From the NCBI GenBank assembly GCA_958402795.1, contig CATXUX010000015.1, positions 12,533-76,532 of the forward strand: a stretch of DNA of 64,000 nt, in the 5' to 3' direction. How positions within the stretch are numbered: the first letter of the stretch is position 1; each line of letters opens with the position of its first letter. Positions 35,547 through 43,188 of the stretch are shown in pieces. The position numbers and the translations under genes were made by a program. The notes under the pieces were generated by a model. It saw only the letters and a list, made by a program, of their open reading frames with translations, made no database searches and was not told the DNA's origin. Origin of the DNA: an uncultured Lachnospiraceae bacterium. GTDB lineage: Bacteria; Bacillota; Clostridia; Lachnospirales; Lachnospiraceae.

Positions 35547-35929
35547 GACAGAAATCCCTGTATCGTTTCCAGAAGGGCAAGGAGGATCGGCAGTCCCAGA
35601 GCCAGAATCGTCAGCTTGCTGAAAATCTCAATCTGCACGGCAATAGTCTGGTATCCGGCGTCTTTGCAGATACTGGAACAAAATTCCGCGATATAGGTAA
35701 TGCCGATCATCTTCAATATGGTAGAGATATATCCGCTGTCAATACCAAGATACGTGTTGATCTGCGTTACCGTGTTCACAAAAATCTCCAGCCGGTCGAC
35801 AATACTGACAAACAGCATAATACTGACTCCCGCGCTCATATAGATCCCGTACTCGGACTTTCCGCCCCGGAACTGTACTGCCAGCAGCGCGCCGACCACC
35901 CCGATGATTCCGATCTGTATGATGTTCAT
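35543..35929 (-). CDS. spoIIIAD: Stage III sporulation protein AD
   Basis: A 128-residue membrane protein with four predicted helices; LKMIGITYIAEFCSSICKDAGY is the family hallmark (given here as ITYIAEFCSSICKDAG). ATG 35929 has GGGGAG about 8 nt upstream. It resembles flagellar/type III export membrane parts in the known SpoIIIA analogy. ATGA overlap with spoIIIAE. Confidence 0.94.
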   Translation of the reverse strand: MNIIQIGIIGVVGALLAVQFRGGKSEYGIYMSAGVSIMLFVSIVDRLEIFVNTVTQINTYLGIDSGYISTILKMIGITYIAEFCSSICKDAGYQTIAVQIEIFSKLTILALGLPILLALLETIQGFLS

Positions 35930-35959
35930 TCTTCTGTTCTCCCCTTTTTTGATCAAACA

Positions 35960-36154
35960 CTATAGCATGAATAACTGCCTGATCGTGGTAAATAAATCAT
36001 AGATGTAGGGCAATATCCATGAAAGCACCAGGATCAGTCCGGCCAGACTTACCAGAAACGCTTGCTCATCTCTGCCACTGTGCTTCAGCACCTGAGAGAG
36101 GATGGAGACCAGAATCCCGACTGCTGCTATTTTAAAAATCAAATTAACTGTCAA
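35960..36154 (-). CDS. spoIIIAC: Stage III sporulation protein AC
   Basis: A 64-residue two-helix membrane protein beginning VNLIFKIAAVGILV with SGRDEQAFLVSLAG in the loop. The only reasonable start is TTG 36154, with AAGGAGG four bases upstream, which is slightly tight. Length is normal for the family. Confidence 0.93.
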   Translation of the reverse strand: MTVNLIFKIAAVGILVSILSQVLKHSGRDEQAFLVSLAGLILVLSWILPYIYDLFTTIRQLFML

Positions 36155-36171
36155 TTGTCCTCCTTTTTGGC

Positions 36172-36690
36172 CTAGGCCAGTACCACAACCAGAAAGATTC
36201 CGCTCATCACACCGAGACAGTTCCCGATCCGTTTCCGGGACGTCATACCTTCCCGTACTTTTTCAATTTCCTGGTCCAGGCGTTCCAGATACAACTGCAG
36301 GTTCCGGCTCTCCGAAGCGTTGTCCGACTGCCCGATGTAATACCCAAGTTCTTTTAACTGATCTGCATGCGCCGTTTTCAGATTCAGGCCTTCCAGATAT
36401 CTGTCCACCGAGCGTGTCCAGATTTTCACAAAATCTGTCTCCTCCCTCTTTTCCACCTGCTGTTCCATAGAAAGAAGCCATCTCCGGTAAGGCTCTTTCA
36501 CCTTTCTTGCGACTCTTGCGAAGATTTCTCCGACCGGAGCGTTCGCATATTCCAGCTCTCCCTTCAGCATATAAATGATCCGGCGGATATAGAGGAGCTT
36601 TTCCAGATAATTCTGCAGTTCTGCCCCGTACAAAAATCCTGCCCCGGTCGTCGCCAGAATGACCATCACTGCTCCTACAAACCGCTGCAT
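36172..36690 (-). CDS. spoIIIAB: Stage III sporulation protein AB
   Basis: A 172-residue protein with N- and C-terminal membrane segments around a soluble helical domain, resembling type II secretion F-like proteins. It contains ELEYANAPVGEIFARVA and YYIGQSDNASESRNL, which are family-typical. It overlaps spoIIIAA by 16 nt and is preceded by GGGGGAG. Confidence 0.93.
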   Translation of the reverse strand: MQRFVGAVMVILATTGAGFLYGAELQNYLEKLLYIRRIIYMLKGELEYANAPVGEIFARVARKVKEPYRRWLLSMEQQVEKREETDFVKIWTRSVDRYLEGLNLKTAHADQLKELGYYIGQSDNASESRNLQLYLERLDQEIEKVREGMTSRKRIGNCLGVMSGIFLVVVLA

Positions 36691-37619
36691 AACAGACTCC
36701 CCCGCTCATCATAAATATTCCGGATCTCTCCCGGATGTTTCCCGCGCCCCAGGATGATATACCGTTCAAAACACCGCTTCCGTATCAGATCACCGAGTAC
36801 GGGTTTCTCTGTTGCTTCCTCCATATCCGTCCCATGGATACTTGCGATCAGCTTACAGCCACAGTGCATCGCGTATTCTACCGCATGGATATCTTCCGCC
36901 GTTCCGATCTCATCGACCGCAAGCACCTGCGGCGCCATGGATCGGATCAGCATGAGCATTCCCTCCGCTTTCGGACAGCAGTCCAGAACGTCTGTACGCA
37001 TCCCCAGTTGATTTTGTGCCACACCGAGATAGCACCCGCCCAGCTCTGAGCGCTCGTCCACAACTCCCACGGTACACCCTTTTACGTAAGCATTTCCATC
37101 GGAGATCTGCCGGATCAGGTCCCTGAGCAGCGTTGTTTTCCCACACCCCGGCGGCGAAATCACCAGTGTGTGACAGAGTGTCCGATCCTTTGTAATATAC
37201 GGCATGACAGGATCCGCACAGCCAATCACCTCATGTGCCACCCGGATGTTTACCGAAGATATGTACTGTATGTTTTTCACTTTGTTCTGTTCGAGGATCA
37301 CTTTCCCCATCACACCGGCCCGGTGTCCGCCTTCCACGGTAAGAAATCCCTGCCTCATTTCCTGCTCATACGCATAGAGAGAATAGTGACTGATATAATC
37401 CATGGTTTCCCTGACCTCCTCCTTCGTCACGATGTGCTTTTCTTTCCGGGCGGACGGCAGAATCCGCTCCCGGTTCTCATACTCAATGATAAACGGCTTT
37501 TCAATCCGCAGCCGGATTCCCTGCAGCCGTTCATAATCCAGCTTCTCCGCGTCCAGAATGCTGCGGAGTGATTTCGCCAGAATACTTAAAATCTGCTGCT
37601 CTTTTCTGCTCTCCTTCAT
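36675..37619 (-). CDS. spoIIIAA: Stage III sporulation protein AA (ATPase)
   Basis: A 314-residue RecA-fold, secretion-type ATPase. Walker A is SPPGCGKTTLLRDLI (about residue 160) and Walker B-like VLAVDEIGTAED. It should energise the SpoIIIA-SpoIIQ channel in the mother cell. ATG 37619 is chosen over GTG 37628 because AGAGG lies 8 nt before it. First gene of the operon, preceded by a sigma-E-like promoter. Confidence 0.95.
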   Translation of the reverse strand: MKESRKEQQILSILAKSLRSILDAEKLDYERLQGIRLRIEKPFIIEYENRERILPSARKEKHIVTKEEVRETMDYISHYSLYAYEQEMRQGFLTVEGGHRAGVMGKVILEQNKVKNIQYISSVNIRVAHEVIGCADPVMPYITKDRTLCHTLVISPPGCGKTTLLRDLIRQISDGNAYVKGCTVGVVDERSELGGCYLGVAQNQLGMRTDVLDCCPKAEGMLMLIRSMAPQVLAVDEIGTAEDIHAVEYAMHCGCKLIASIHGTDMEEATEKPVLGDLIRKRCFERYIILGRGKHPGEIRNIYDERGSLLCSGL

Positions 37620-37640
37620 CTTGTCCACCTCTTTAAAAAC

Positions 37641-37669
37641 AATATATGAAGAGGATACAGATTTATGAC
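37641..37669 (-). promoter_or_regulatory. Sigma-E-like promoter of the spoIIIA operon
   Basis: The minus strand has GTCATAA (37663-37669), a 14-bp spacer and CATATATT (37641-37648). This resembles the mother-cell sigma-E pattern (ATA-rich -35, CATA-type -10) and fits the known control of spoIIIA in Bacillus. Confidence 0.55.
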
Positions 37670-37680
37670 CTGAAAAAATC

Positions 37681-37709
37681 TTGTTTTTTCCTTTTGTATT
37701 GAATATAAT
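37681..37709 (+). promoter_or_regulatory. Promoter of the LytTR/GHKL operon
   Basis: TTGTTT (37681-37686), 17 bp, TATAAT (37704-37709). Transcription would start about 37716, so the shorter repeat copy forms the 5' leader. Confidence 0.55.
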
Positions 37710-37784
37710 GAAACCAGTGTCAAAAGGTCTAAACCCACATGAGCTTGCTCATGAGTGGGTGAAAAGCCTTGGGACAGGTATCAT
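37708..37784 (+). repeat. 77-bp internally deleted copy of the spoIIIA repeat, copy 2
   Basis: It begins ATGAAACC and ends GGTATCAT. About 68 bp match the 5' part of copy 1 with few changes (identical from AAAAGG through GCTCAT), then it jumps to the last 9-10 bp of copy 1, lacking about 93 internal bp. It keeps the CCCAC-ATGAGC-TT-GCTCAT-GTGGG hairpin. It is oriented in the sense direction of the downstream operon, as copy 1 is of spoIIIA. No flanking duplication is visible. Confidence 0.75.
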
Positions 37785-37816
37785 AGTTGGGGAATCAACA
37801 GGAATGGTGAAAGCAA

Positions 37817-38530
37817 ATGATGAGAGTGGCGGTTGTCGATGATGAACAGGAAGTCAGAGCGCAGTTAGCTTTGTACATTCGTCATTTTTCCGAAGAATCC
37901 GGTGTGGATATGGAAGTGGTTCCATTTCCTTCGGGGGATTCATTTCTGCAAAACTATACAATGAGTTACGATATTATTATATTTGATATTGATATGCCGG
38001 GGACAAACGGTATGGATACCGCCCGCAGGCTTCGTACGATAGATCAGAACGTAACGATTATTTTTATGACGAATATCGCGCAGTATGCGATCAATGGATA
38101 TGAAGTTGATGCGGTGGATTATATCATAAAGCCGATCGGATACTACGATTTTTCCATGAAGTTCCATCGTACCGTAGCGAAAGCCGCTCAGAAGAAAGAA
38201 CATGTGATCAAGCTTGAAACGACCGAGGGCGTCCGAAGGATTCGTGTGGCAGCGATCGTGTACGTGGAAGTACAGTCACATTACCTGTATTACTATACAG
38301 TCAAGAATGTATATAAGAGCAGAGGAAATATGTCGGAAGTAGAACGTGAGCTTTCCCGGTACAGCTTTGTACAGATTCACCGTTCCTATCTGGTAAATCT
38401 GCGTTACGTAGAAAAGATAAAAAGCAGTGAAATTATTGCCCGCGGGATTACACTTCCGGTCGGGCGTGCCTATAAGGATCATGTGAAGCAAAAATACATG
38501 CAGTATGTGAGAGGGGATGACGAAGGGTGA
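37817..38530 (+). CDS. LytTR-family response regulator
   Basis: A 237-residue AgrA/LytR-type regulator. The receiver domain (1-120) has acidic residues DDE at 8-10 and phosphoacceptor Asp57 in IFDIDMPG. The C-terminal LytTR DNA-binding domain (about 130-235) contains FVQIHRSYLVNLRYVEKI. The Shine-Dalgarno is weak (GGTGAAAGCAA before ATGATG). It overlaps its kinase as GTGA. Targets unknown; the leader carries the repeat element. Confidence 0.9.
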   Translation: MMRVAVVDDEQEVRAQLALYIRHFSEESGVDMEVVPFPSGDSFLQNYTMSYDIIIFDIDMPGTNGMDTARRLRTIDQNVTIIFMTNIAQYAINGYEVDAVDYIIKPIGYYDFSMKFHRTVAKAAQKKEHVIKLETTEGVRRIRVAAIVYVEVQSHYLYYYTVKNVYKSRGNMSEVERELSRYSFVQIHRSYLVNLRYVEKIKSSEIIARGITLPVGRAYKDHVKQKYMQYVRGDDEG

Positions 38531-39909
38531 CAATTACATTTTTAGAAGTTTTCGATCAGTTCCGTTTTATGGCAGGAGCTATTACAGCAGAACTGGTCTT
38601 TATCATCCATGCGGCTTCCAGACGCGATCATTTTCCGGGACGGGTTCTGAAAGGCTGCATCGGCTGTGTGCTTTGGTCAGCGGGATATTTCCCGTGGGAA
38701 TATTTCTGTCAGACATTCATTCCGGGGAAAATCTTTCCGACAATTCTTATCTGTATATGGTGGCTGGCAGCGAGCTTTATCTCGATTTTTTTCTTGTACT
38801 ATTGCTTCCATATTAACGGAAGCAATCTTTTATTCCGTGGAAGCATGGGACTGGCGCTGCAGGAAATCATTACAGTCTTCTGCCAGTATTGCATCAACCG
38901 GTTATGGTTTCCGGGACTGGCGGAAAAGAATACGATTTTGTATGTATCGGTCATTTTTTTGTCGTATTTTGCATTTGAACTGCTGACCTACCTTCTGCTG
39001 GCGCGGCGCATGCAGGACGCGGGACGTACAGTGATCGTAAGCAGCAGGCAGAACGTATGGATTTCCGTTGTTATTGTTGCCGTCCTGTCGCTGTGTACAA
39101 ACTTTACGAGCGGTGTTTTTGAATGGTCGAGCGGAGACTGGGAGTCGTCACTTGGAGACATGGAATTTTTGAATCAGGTTGTCGTGCCTTATTACTGTGT
39201 ATTTGTGTTGCTTGTAATCTGCATCATTATCATATTGATCGAGTACAGCATGTACGAGATTCTGCTTCATCAGCAGGAAAATGAGATCCTGCGGCAGCTC
39301 GAAAAAGAAAAAACACAGCAATATGAGATGTCCAGAGAAAATATTGACCTGATCAATCAAAAATGCCATGACCTGAAATACCAGATCCGGGCGTTGAAAA
39401 TGGCCGTGGGAAGCGAGCGGGAAAAACTTTTTGAAGAAGCGGATAAAGCAGTACAGTTCTATGACGCCGCAGTCCATACTGAGAATCAGGTTCTGGACAC
39501 GATATTGACAGAAAAAAGTCTTCTCTGCACAAAATATAATATCCGTTTTTCCTGCAATATCCGAACAGAAAATCTGGATCAGATAGAGGTGATTGATCTG
39601 TATACAATACTGGGAAATGCGATCGATAACGCGATTGAATGTGTCAGGATCTATGAAGAACCGGAAAAGAGAGTGATCAGCCTTTCGATTTTGGAAAACG
39701 GTGAGATGCTTCATATCTTCGTAGAGAACTTCTTTGACGGTGAACTGGAAATTCGCGGAGGATTCCCGGTTACGGGCAAGAAAGACAAAGATTATCATGG
39801 GTTCGGGATTAAAAGTATCAATATGCTTGCAAAGAAATACGGAGGGGATAGTATGGTCTCCGTGAATAACAAGACTTTTTCGTTGCATATTATGCTTGTA
39901 CTGGAATAG
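38527..39909 (+). CDS. GHKL-domain sensor histidine kinase (AgrC-like)
   Basis: A 460-residue kinase with about six N-terminal transmembrane helices (1-245), a linker coiled coil, the phospho-accepting His in NQKCHDLKYQIR, and a GHKL ATPase domain with N-box NAIDNAIE and G-box HGFGIKSIN. GTG start overlaps the regulator stop. AgrC-type kinases often sense peptides, but no agrB or agrD-like gene is adjacent, so the signal is unknown. Confidence 0.88.
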   Translation: MTITFLEVFDQFRFMAGAITAELVFIIHAASRRDHFPGRVLKGCIGCVLWSAGYFPWEYFCQTFIPGKIFPTILICIWWLAASFISIFFLYYCFHINGSNLLFRGSMGLALQEIITVFCQYCINRLWFPGLAEKNTILYVSVIFLSYFAFELLTYLLLARRMQDAGRTVIVSSRQNVWISVVIVAVLSLCTNFTSGVFEWSSGDWESSLGDMEFLNQVVVPYYCVFVLLVICIIIILIEYSMYEILLHQQENEILRQLEKEKTQQYEMSRENIDLINQKCHDLKYQIRALKMAVGSEREKLFEEADKAVQFYDAAVHTENQVLDTILTEKSLLCTKYNIRFSCNIRTENLDQIEVIDLYTILGNAIDNAIECVRIYEEPEKRVISLSILENGEMLHIFVENFFDGELEIRGGFPVTGKKDKDYHGFGIKSINMLAKKYGGDSMVSVNNKTFSLHIMLVLE

Positions 39910-39919
39910 AAGGATTCAT

Positions 39920-39962
39920 AAAGCCGGAAGCTGTTCGTATAAACGAACCACCTTCCGGCTTT
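39920..39962. terminator. Bidirectional intrinsic terminator
   Basis: AAAGCCGGAAG (39920-39930) pairs with CTTCCGGCTTT (39952-39962), enclosing an inner GTTCGT/ACGAAC stem (39933-39938 with 39943-39948). A/T tracts on both sides let it serve the kinase operon and the convergent sugar operon. Confidence 0.85.
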
Positions 39963-39995
39963 TGATAAATCAAACATTCTTGAATCATACGCTTT

Positions 39996-41486
39996 TTATT
40001 TTTTTTCAGCATCAATTCCTTTTCGCTTTGCAATGATTCTCTGCTCTTCCTCGATGTTTTTCTCCACGTTCATAAACCGCATCACAACAATCAGAATGCC
40101 GTGGGCAATGACTTCAAATCCAAGGAAGAAGAACTTTGCCACTCCCGGTCCGGAGAACGTCGGATGATCATAAAAGAAGTTAAAAACCGCGACTGCCAGT
40201 CCATTCACGACGGTAAGTATTGTGTTGTATACTGACATAGAAATTCCGTCTACGCGATAGCCGAACCGCGCTTCCAGATGATCCAGAACATCTGCAAACA
40301 ACGCCATCATCACATAGGAACCCGGTATGCTGGAGAACCCCTTCAACGTCTGTCCGACCAGCATGACCGTGAAGTTCGATGGATTGGACAGGCAGACGAG
40401 ACTTCCCGCGATGGAGAACACGCAGCCGACAATGATCATGTTCTTCTTCCCGAACCGGTTTGCCAGCGGCCAGATAAAGAGCATTCCGGCTGCCAGCGGT
40501 ATCCCGCTGATGAGCGCCAGAACGGACTGGATCATGTCTGCACTTAGCGTGATGCCGAACACGGTCGTTTCCGGGAAAAACTCATGGCAGTATATATTGA
40601 AGATGTATCCGCCTTTAAACATGACACCTGCCTGATAGAGCATATAGAAGATCATGACGATCCACCAGTACCGGTCACTCGCCGCCGCTTTTAACTGTGT
40701 CAGCGCCGGGATCTTCTCCGCCGTTTTCTCTTCCTGCTCCTTAGCCTGTTTTTCCGGCGACGCAAAATCTTCTTCCGTAATACGTTCGCGGGTAAATTTG
40801 TATTCCAGCATACAGCCGAAAAATGCGATCACCGAAAAGGCGACCATGATCATCTGCCAGCGCCCCTGGATGGCTTCTGTACTTTCGGCTGAATTGATCC
40901 AGCTAAGGATCAGCGGCATCAAAATGCTGCTGACAAGACCATTTCCCGCAACGGCGGGGATATTTGCCACAACGGACAGCTTGCCTCTCTGCTTTAAGTC
41001 TCGTGTGGACAGGGAGACCATCAGGTAATGGGAAGTCCCGTATACCGGATTGGCGACTGCAGCAAACAGGTTATAGGTAACAGCCATCCAGATCATTCTT
41101 GCCCCGAGACTGATCTGCGGGATACAAAATACAAGGATCCCTGCCACAAGAAGTACGGGCGCCGCCGCCAGAATATAGGGTCTTGCTTTTCCTGCCTTCG
41201 TCCGAGTCTTTCCTACCAGGATGCCGATGAGGATATTTGCAAGTGCCATAGGGATTACCGAGATAAGCGGCAGAAGGGTTAAAAAATTGCCCTGTGCCAC
41301 GATATCGTCATACGTCCGGTAATAAGTAAGGTAGTAGGATGACACAACGCTGGTCATCATCAGCACACAGAACGGGCCAAGGAAATATCCCAGCAACATT
41401 TCTTTGAGAGAAACATCTTTCGTCTTCACAGCCGACGCCAAAAGAGGCATTTCCCATATACTTTTTTTCTTTATCTTCTCTTTCAC
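39996..41486 (-). CDS. GPH-family (MelB-like) sugar:cation symporter
   Basis: A 496-residue MFS-type glycoside-pentoside-hexuronide transporter with about 12 helices. It shows the N-terminal loop GKTRTKAGKARPYILAAAP, typical of GPH proteins, and a cytoplasmic middle loop rich in Glu/Lys. Starts at GTG 41486, overlapping the GH5 stop as GTGA with AAGGA upstream. Likely imports a glycoside handled by the neighbouring hydrolases. Confidence 0.85.
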   Translation of the reverse strand: MKEKIKKKSIWEMPLLASAVKTKDVSLKEMLLGYFLGPFCVLMMTSVVSSYYLTYYRTYDDIVAQGNFLTLLPLISVIPMALANILIGILVGKTRTKAGKARPYILAAAPVLLVAGILVFCIPQISLGARMIWMAVTYNLFAAVANPVYGTSHYLMVSLSTRDLKQRGKLSVVANIPAVAGNGLVSSILMPLILSWINSAESTEAIQGRWQMIMVAFSVIAFFGCMLEYKFTRERITEEDFASPEKQAKEQEEKTAEKIPALTQLKAAASDRYWWIVMIFYMLYQAGVMFKGGYIFNIYCHEFFPETTVFGITLSADMIQSVLALISGIPLAAGMLFIWPLANRFGKKNMIIVGCVFSIAGSLVCLSNPSNFTVMLVGQTLKGFSSIPGSYVMMALFADVLDHLEARFGYRVDGISMSVYNTILTVVNGLAVAVFNFFYDHPTFSGPGVAKFFFLGFEVIAHGILIVVMRFMNVEKNIEEEQRIIAKRKGIDAEKK

Positions 41487-42721
41487 GCCGTTTTCCTTCT
41501 TTCCTTCTGCTTGTCACGCCTTTCTGAAGCCGTCTCGCGGCTTTCTTCCGGCTGCATATCTTTTCCAGCGTCCGCCTCCTGCCCGTCTTCTTCCAGATTT
41601 TGCGGAAGCCATCCGTTCTGAAAACATCTGCACAGATCCCAGCTTTCTTTCCAGCTTTCGTCCGGCTCGGCTTCTCTGTCCCGGAGCATCTGGTAGTTGT
41701 AGTAAAACCATCCGGCTCCTTTTTCCCAGGCTTTTCTCTGTTGCTCATAGATTGCACGGTAGCATTCTTTCTGCTGTTCTTTCTCTTTTGATCCTTCCGC
41801 CGCGCCTTTCCCAAGCCGGTCTGCGTAACGACTGCTGATGCACCATTCCCCTACAAGGACAGGAACCTTCTTCTGTACCCGACGGATCGAACGCTCATTG
41901 AAGCGGACATACGCTTTATACAGCCACGGCGCGGCGATGTGAGTTATAGTCTCCATCGCGTAAATGTAAATGTGCGTGTCCAGATACACATGTTCCATCT
42001 GATTCTCTTTGAAAAAGTCCTTCCACCGGGTGAGACGGAAGCCGTCGTGAAAGACGATCGCCTTTTCCACCGGCATAATCCGGCGCAGCCGCTTATATGC
42101 CTCCACATAGAACCCTCGCAGGAAGCGCATCGGCACGTAACCGGAACCTTTCGCTTCTTTCGGATCTTTCGCCTTCCCCGTGGACGGCGCGGTCAGATAC
42201 ACGGACAAGCTGATCGGCTCATTCAGCACCTCGATGCCGAACAGCGCTTCCCGCGAAGTGTAGCGTGCCGCCAGCCGTTCCAGAACCGTCAGGGCAAATT
42301 CTACTTCCTCCGGATTTTTATGCCATTTACAGACGCCGGTAAGTCCGCCGTTGTCATACCCGTTCTGCCCGCCGGGGACGGTATGCAGATCGATCAGGAT
42401 CTGCATACCATTTGCTTCCGCCCACGAAAATGCCTTGTCCAGATATTCAATGCATCCCCCGAAGGGCGGGCGGTCGCCGAAGATGAAATAGGGAACCGGA
42501 ATGCGCACGATCCGGACGCCGTGGGACGCAAGATATTGAAAATCTTTTTCAGTTATGTAAGTATCCCTGTGCGCTTTCAGCCTGTCCGCCAGCTCGGTGG
42601 GCGGCATCAGCCGGTTCAGCCATATCTCGTCTTCCGCCCCGGTCCCTTCAAAAACGTCCGGGCTCATCCATTTTTCCAATACAAGCCAATTTCCAAGATT
42701 GACTCCTCTGATCTTCTCCAT
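41483..42721 (-). CDS. Glycoside hydrolase family 5, exo-beta-glucanase-like
   Basis: A 412-residue TIM-barrel enzyme starting RGVNLGNWLVLEKWM, as in exo-1,3-beta-glucanase-like GH5 proteins. Acid/base Glu is in GIEVLNEP and the nucleophile Glu in VLVGEWCIS. It lacks a signal peptide, so it acts in the cytoplasm on imported sugars. The last ~45 residues are charged and repetitive (ETASERRDKQKERRKTA), possibly disordered. GH5 of this type includes diglycosidases, a possibility given the GH78-like partner; substrate not proven. Confidence 0.85.
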   Translation of the reverse strand: MEKIRGVNLGNWLVLEKWMSPDVFEGTGAEDEIWLNRLMPPTELADRLKAHRDTYITEKDFQYLASHGVRIVRIPVPYFIFGDRPPFGGCIEYLDKAFSWAEANGMQILIDLHTVPGGQNGYDNGGLTGVCKWHKNPEEVEFALTVLERLAARYTSREALFGIEVLNEPISLSVYLTAPSTGKAKDPKEAKGSGYVPMRFLRGFYVEAYKRLRRIMPVEKAIVFHDGFRLTRWKDFFKENQMEHVYLDTHIYIYAMETITHIAAPWLYKAYVRFNERSIRRVQKKVPVLVGEWCISSRYADRLGKGAAEGSKEKEQQKECYRAIYEQQRKAWEKGAGWFYYNYQMLRDREAEPDESWKESWDLCRCFQNGWLPQNLEEDGQEADAGKDMQPEESRETASERRDKQKERRKTA

Positions 42722-42729
42722 GTTTCACC

Positions 42730-43188
42730 TCAGTTTTCCTTTTTCCTGTATCCCGTAAAGGAAATTACGATATTTGCAAGCAGCGCGGCCAGCCAGCATC
42801 CCATAGAGACAAATGACAAATAGCAGGAATCTTCTCCGCCATGCCCAGCGTCCCACGGCGCTACGATACAGTTTCCGATGGCGTCCACACGATCCACAAG
42901 CAGGAAGAGCATTGCAGTCGTCAGAAGGATGACAAGCAGGTAAGTCAGCACGTCAAAGAGTTCCGGCTTTTGTTTCCCTGCCGCCTGCATGCCGGTCAGC
43001 ACCAGGCAGATCAGGATGACCGCTGCAAGTTCCAGCGTAATCCACACGCTGTTCTTCTCTCCGTAAACGATACCGATATACCCCGTCCGGTAACTGAGTG
43101 CGAAGAACACCGTTCCGGTCAGCGTCAGTACAAGTGTGATACAATTAACGAAAAATCCGGTGCTTTTCTTTCTTTTCAACTCAGCCAT
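42730..43188 (-). CDS. Small four-helix membrane protein of unknown function
   Basis: A 152-residue protein with four predicted transmembrane helices (about 13-35, 48-68, 77-95, 122-142). I do not recognise the family. ATG 43188 lies within the last codons of the membrane GH3 gene (8-nt overlap), showing close coupling. A DAGHGGEDSC segment lies in the last loop. It may assist or anchor the GH3 enzyme, by position only. Confidence 0.7.
   Translation of the reverse strand: MAELKRKKSTGFFVNCITLVLTLTGTVFFALSYRTGYIGIVYGEKNSVWITLELAAVILICLVLTGMQAAGKQKPELFDVLTYLLVILLTTAMLFLLVDRVDAIGNCIVAPWDAGHGGEDSCYLSFVSMGCWLAALLANIVISFTGYRKKEN

Noticed and set aside
39910..39995. AgrD-like pheromone gene after the GHKL kinase
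   Set aside because: The gap holds only a bidirectional terminator and no peptide ORF with a ribosome binding site.
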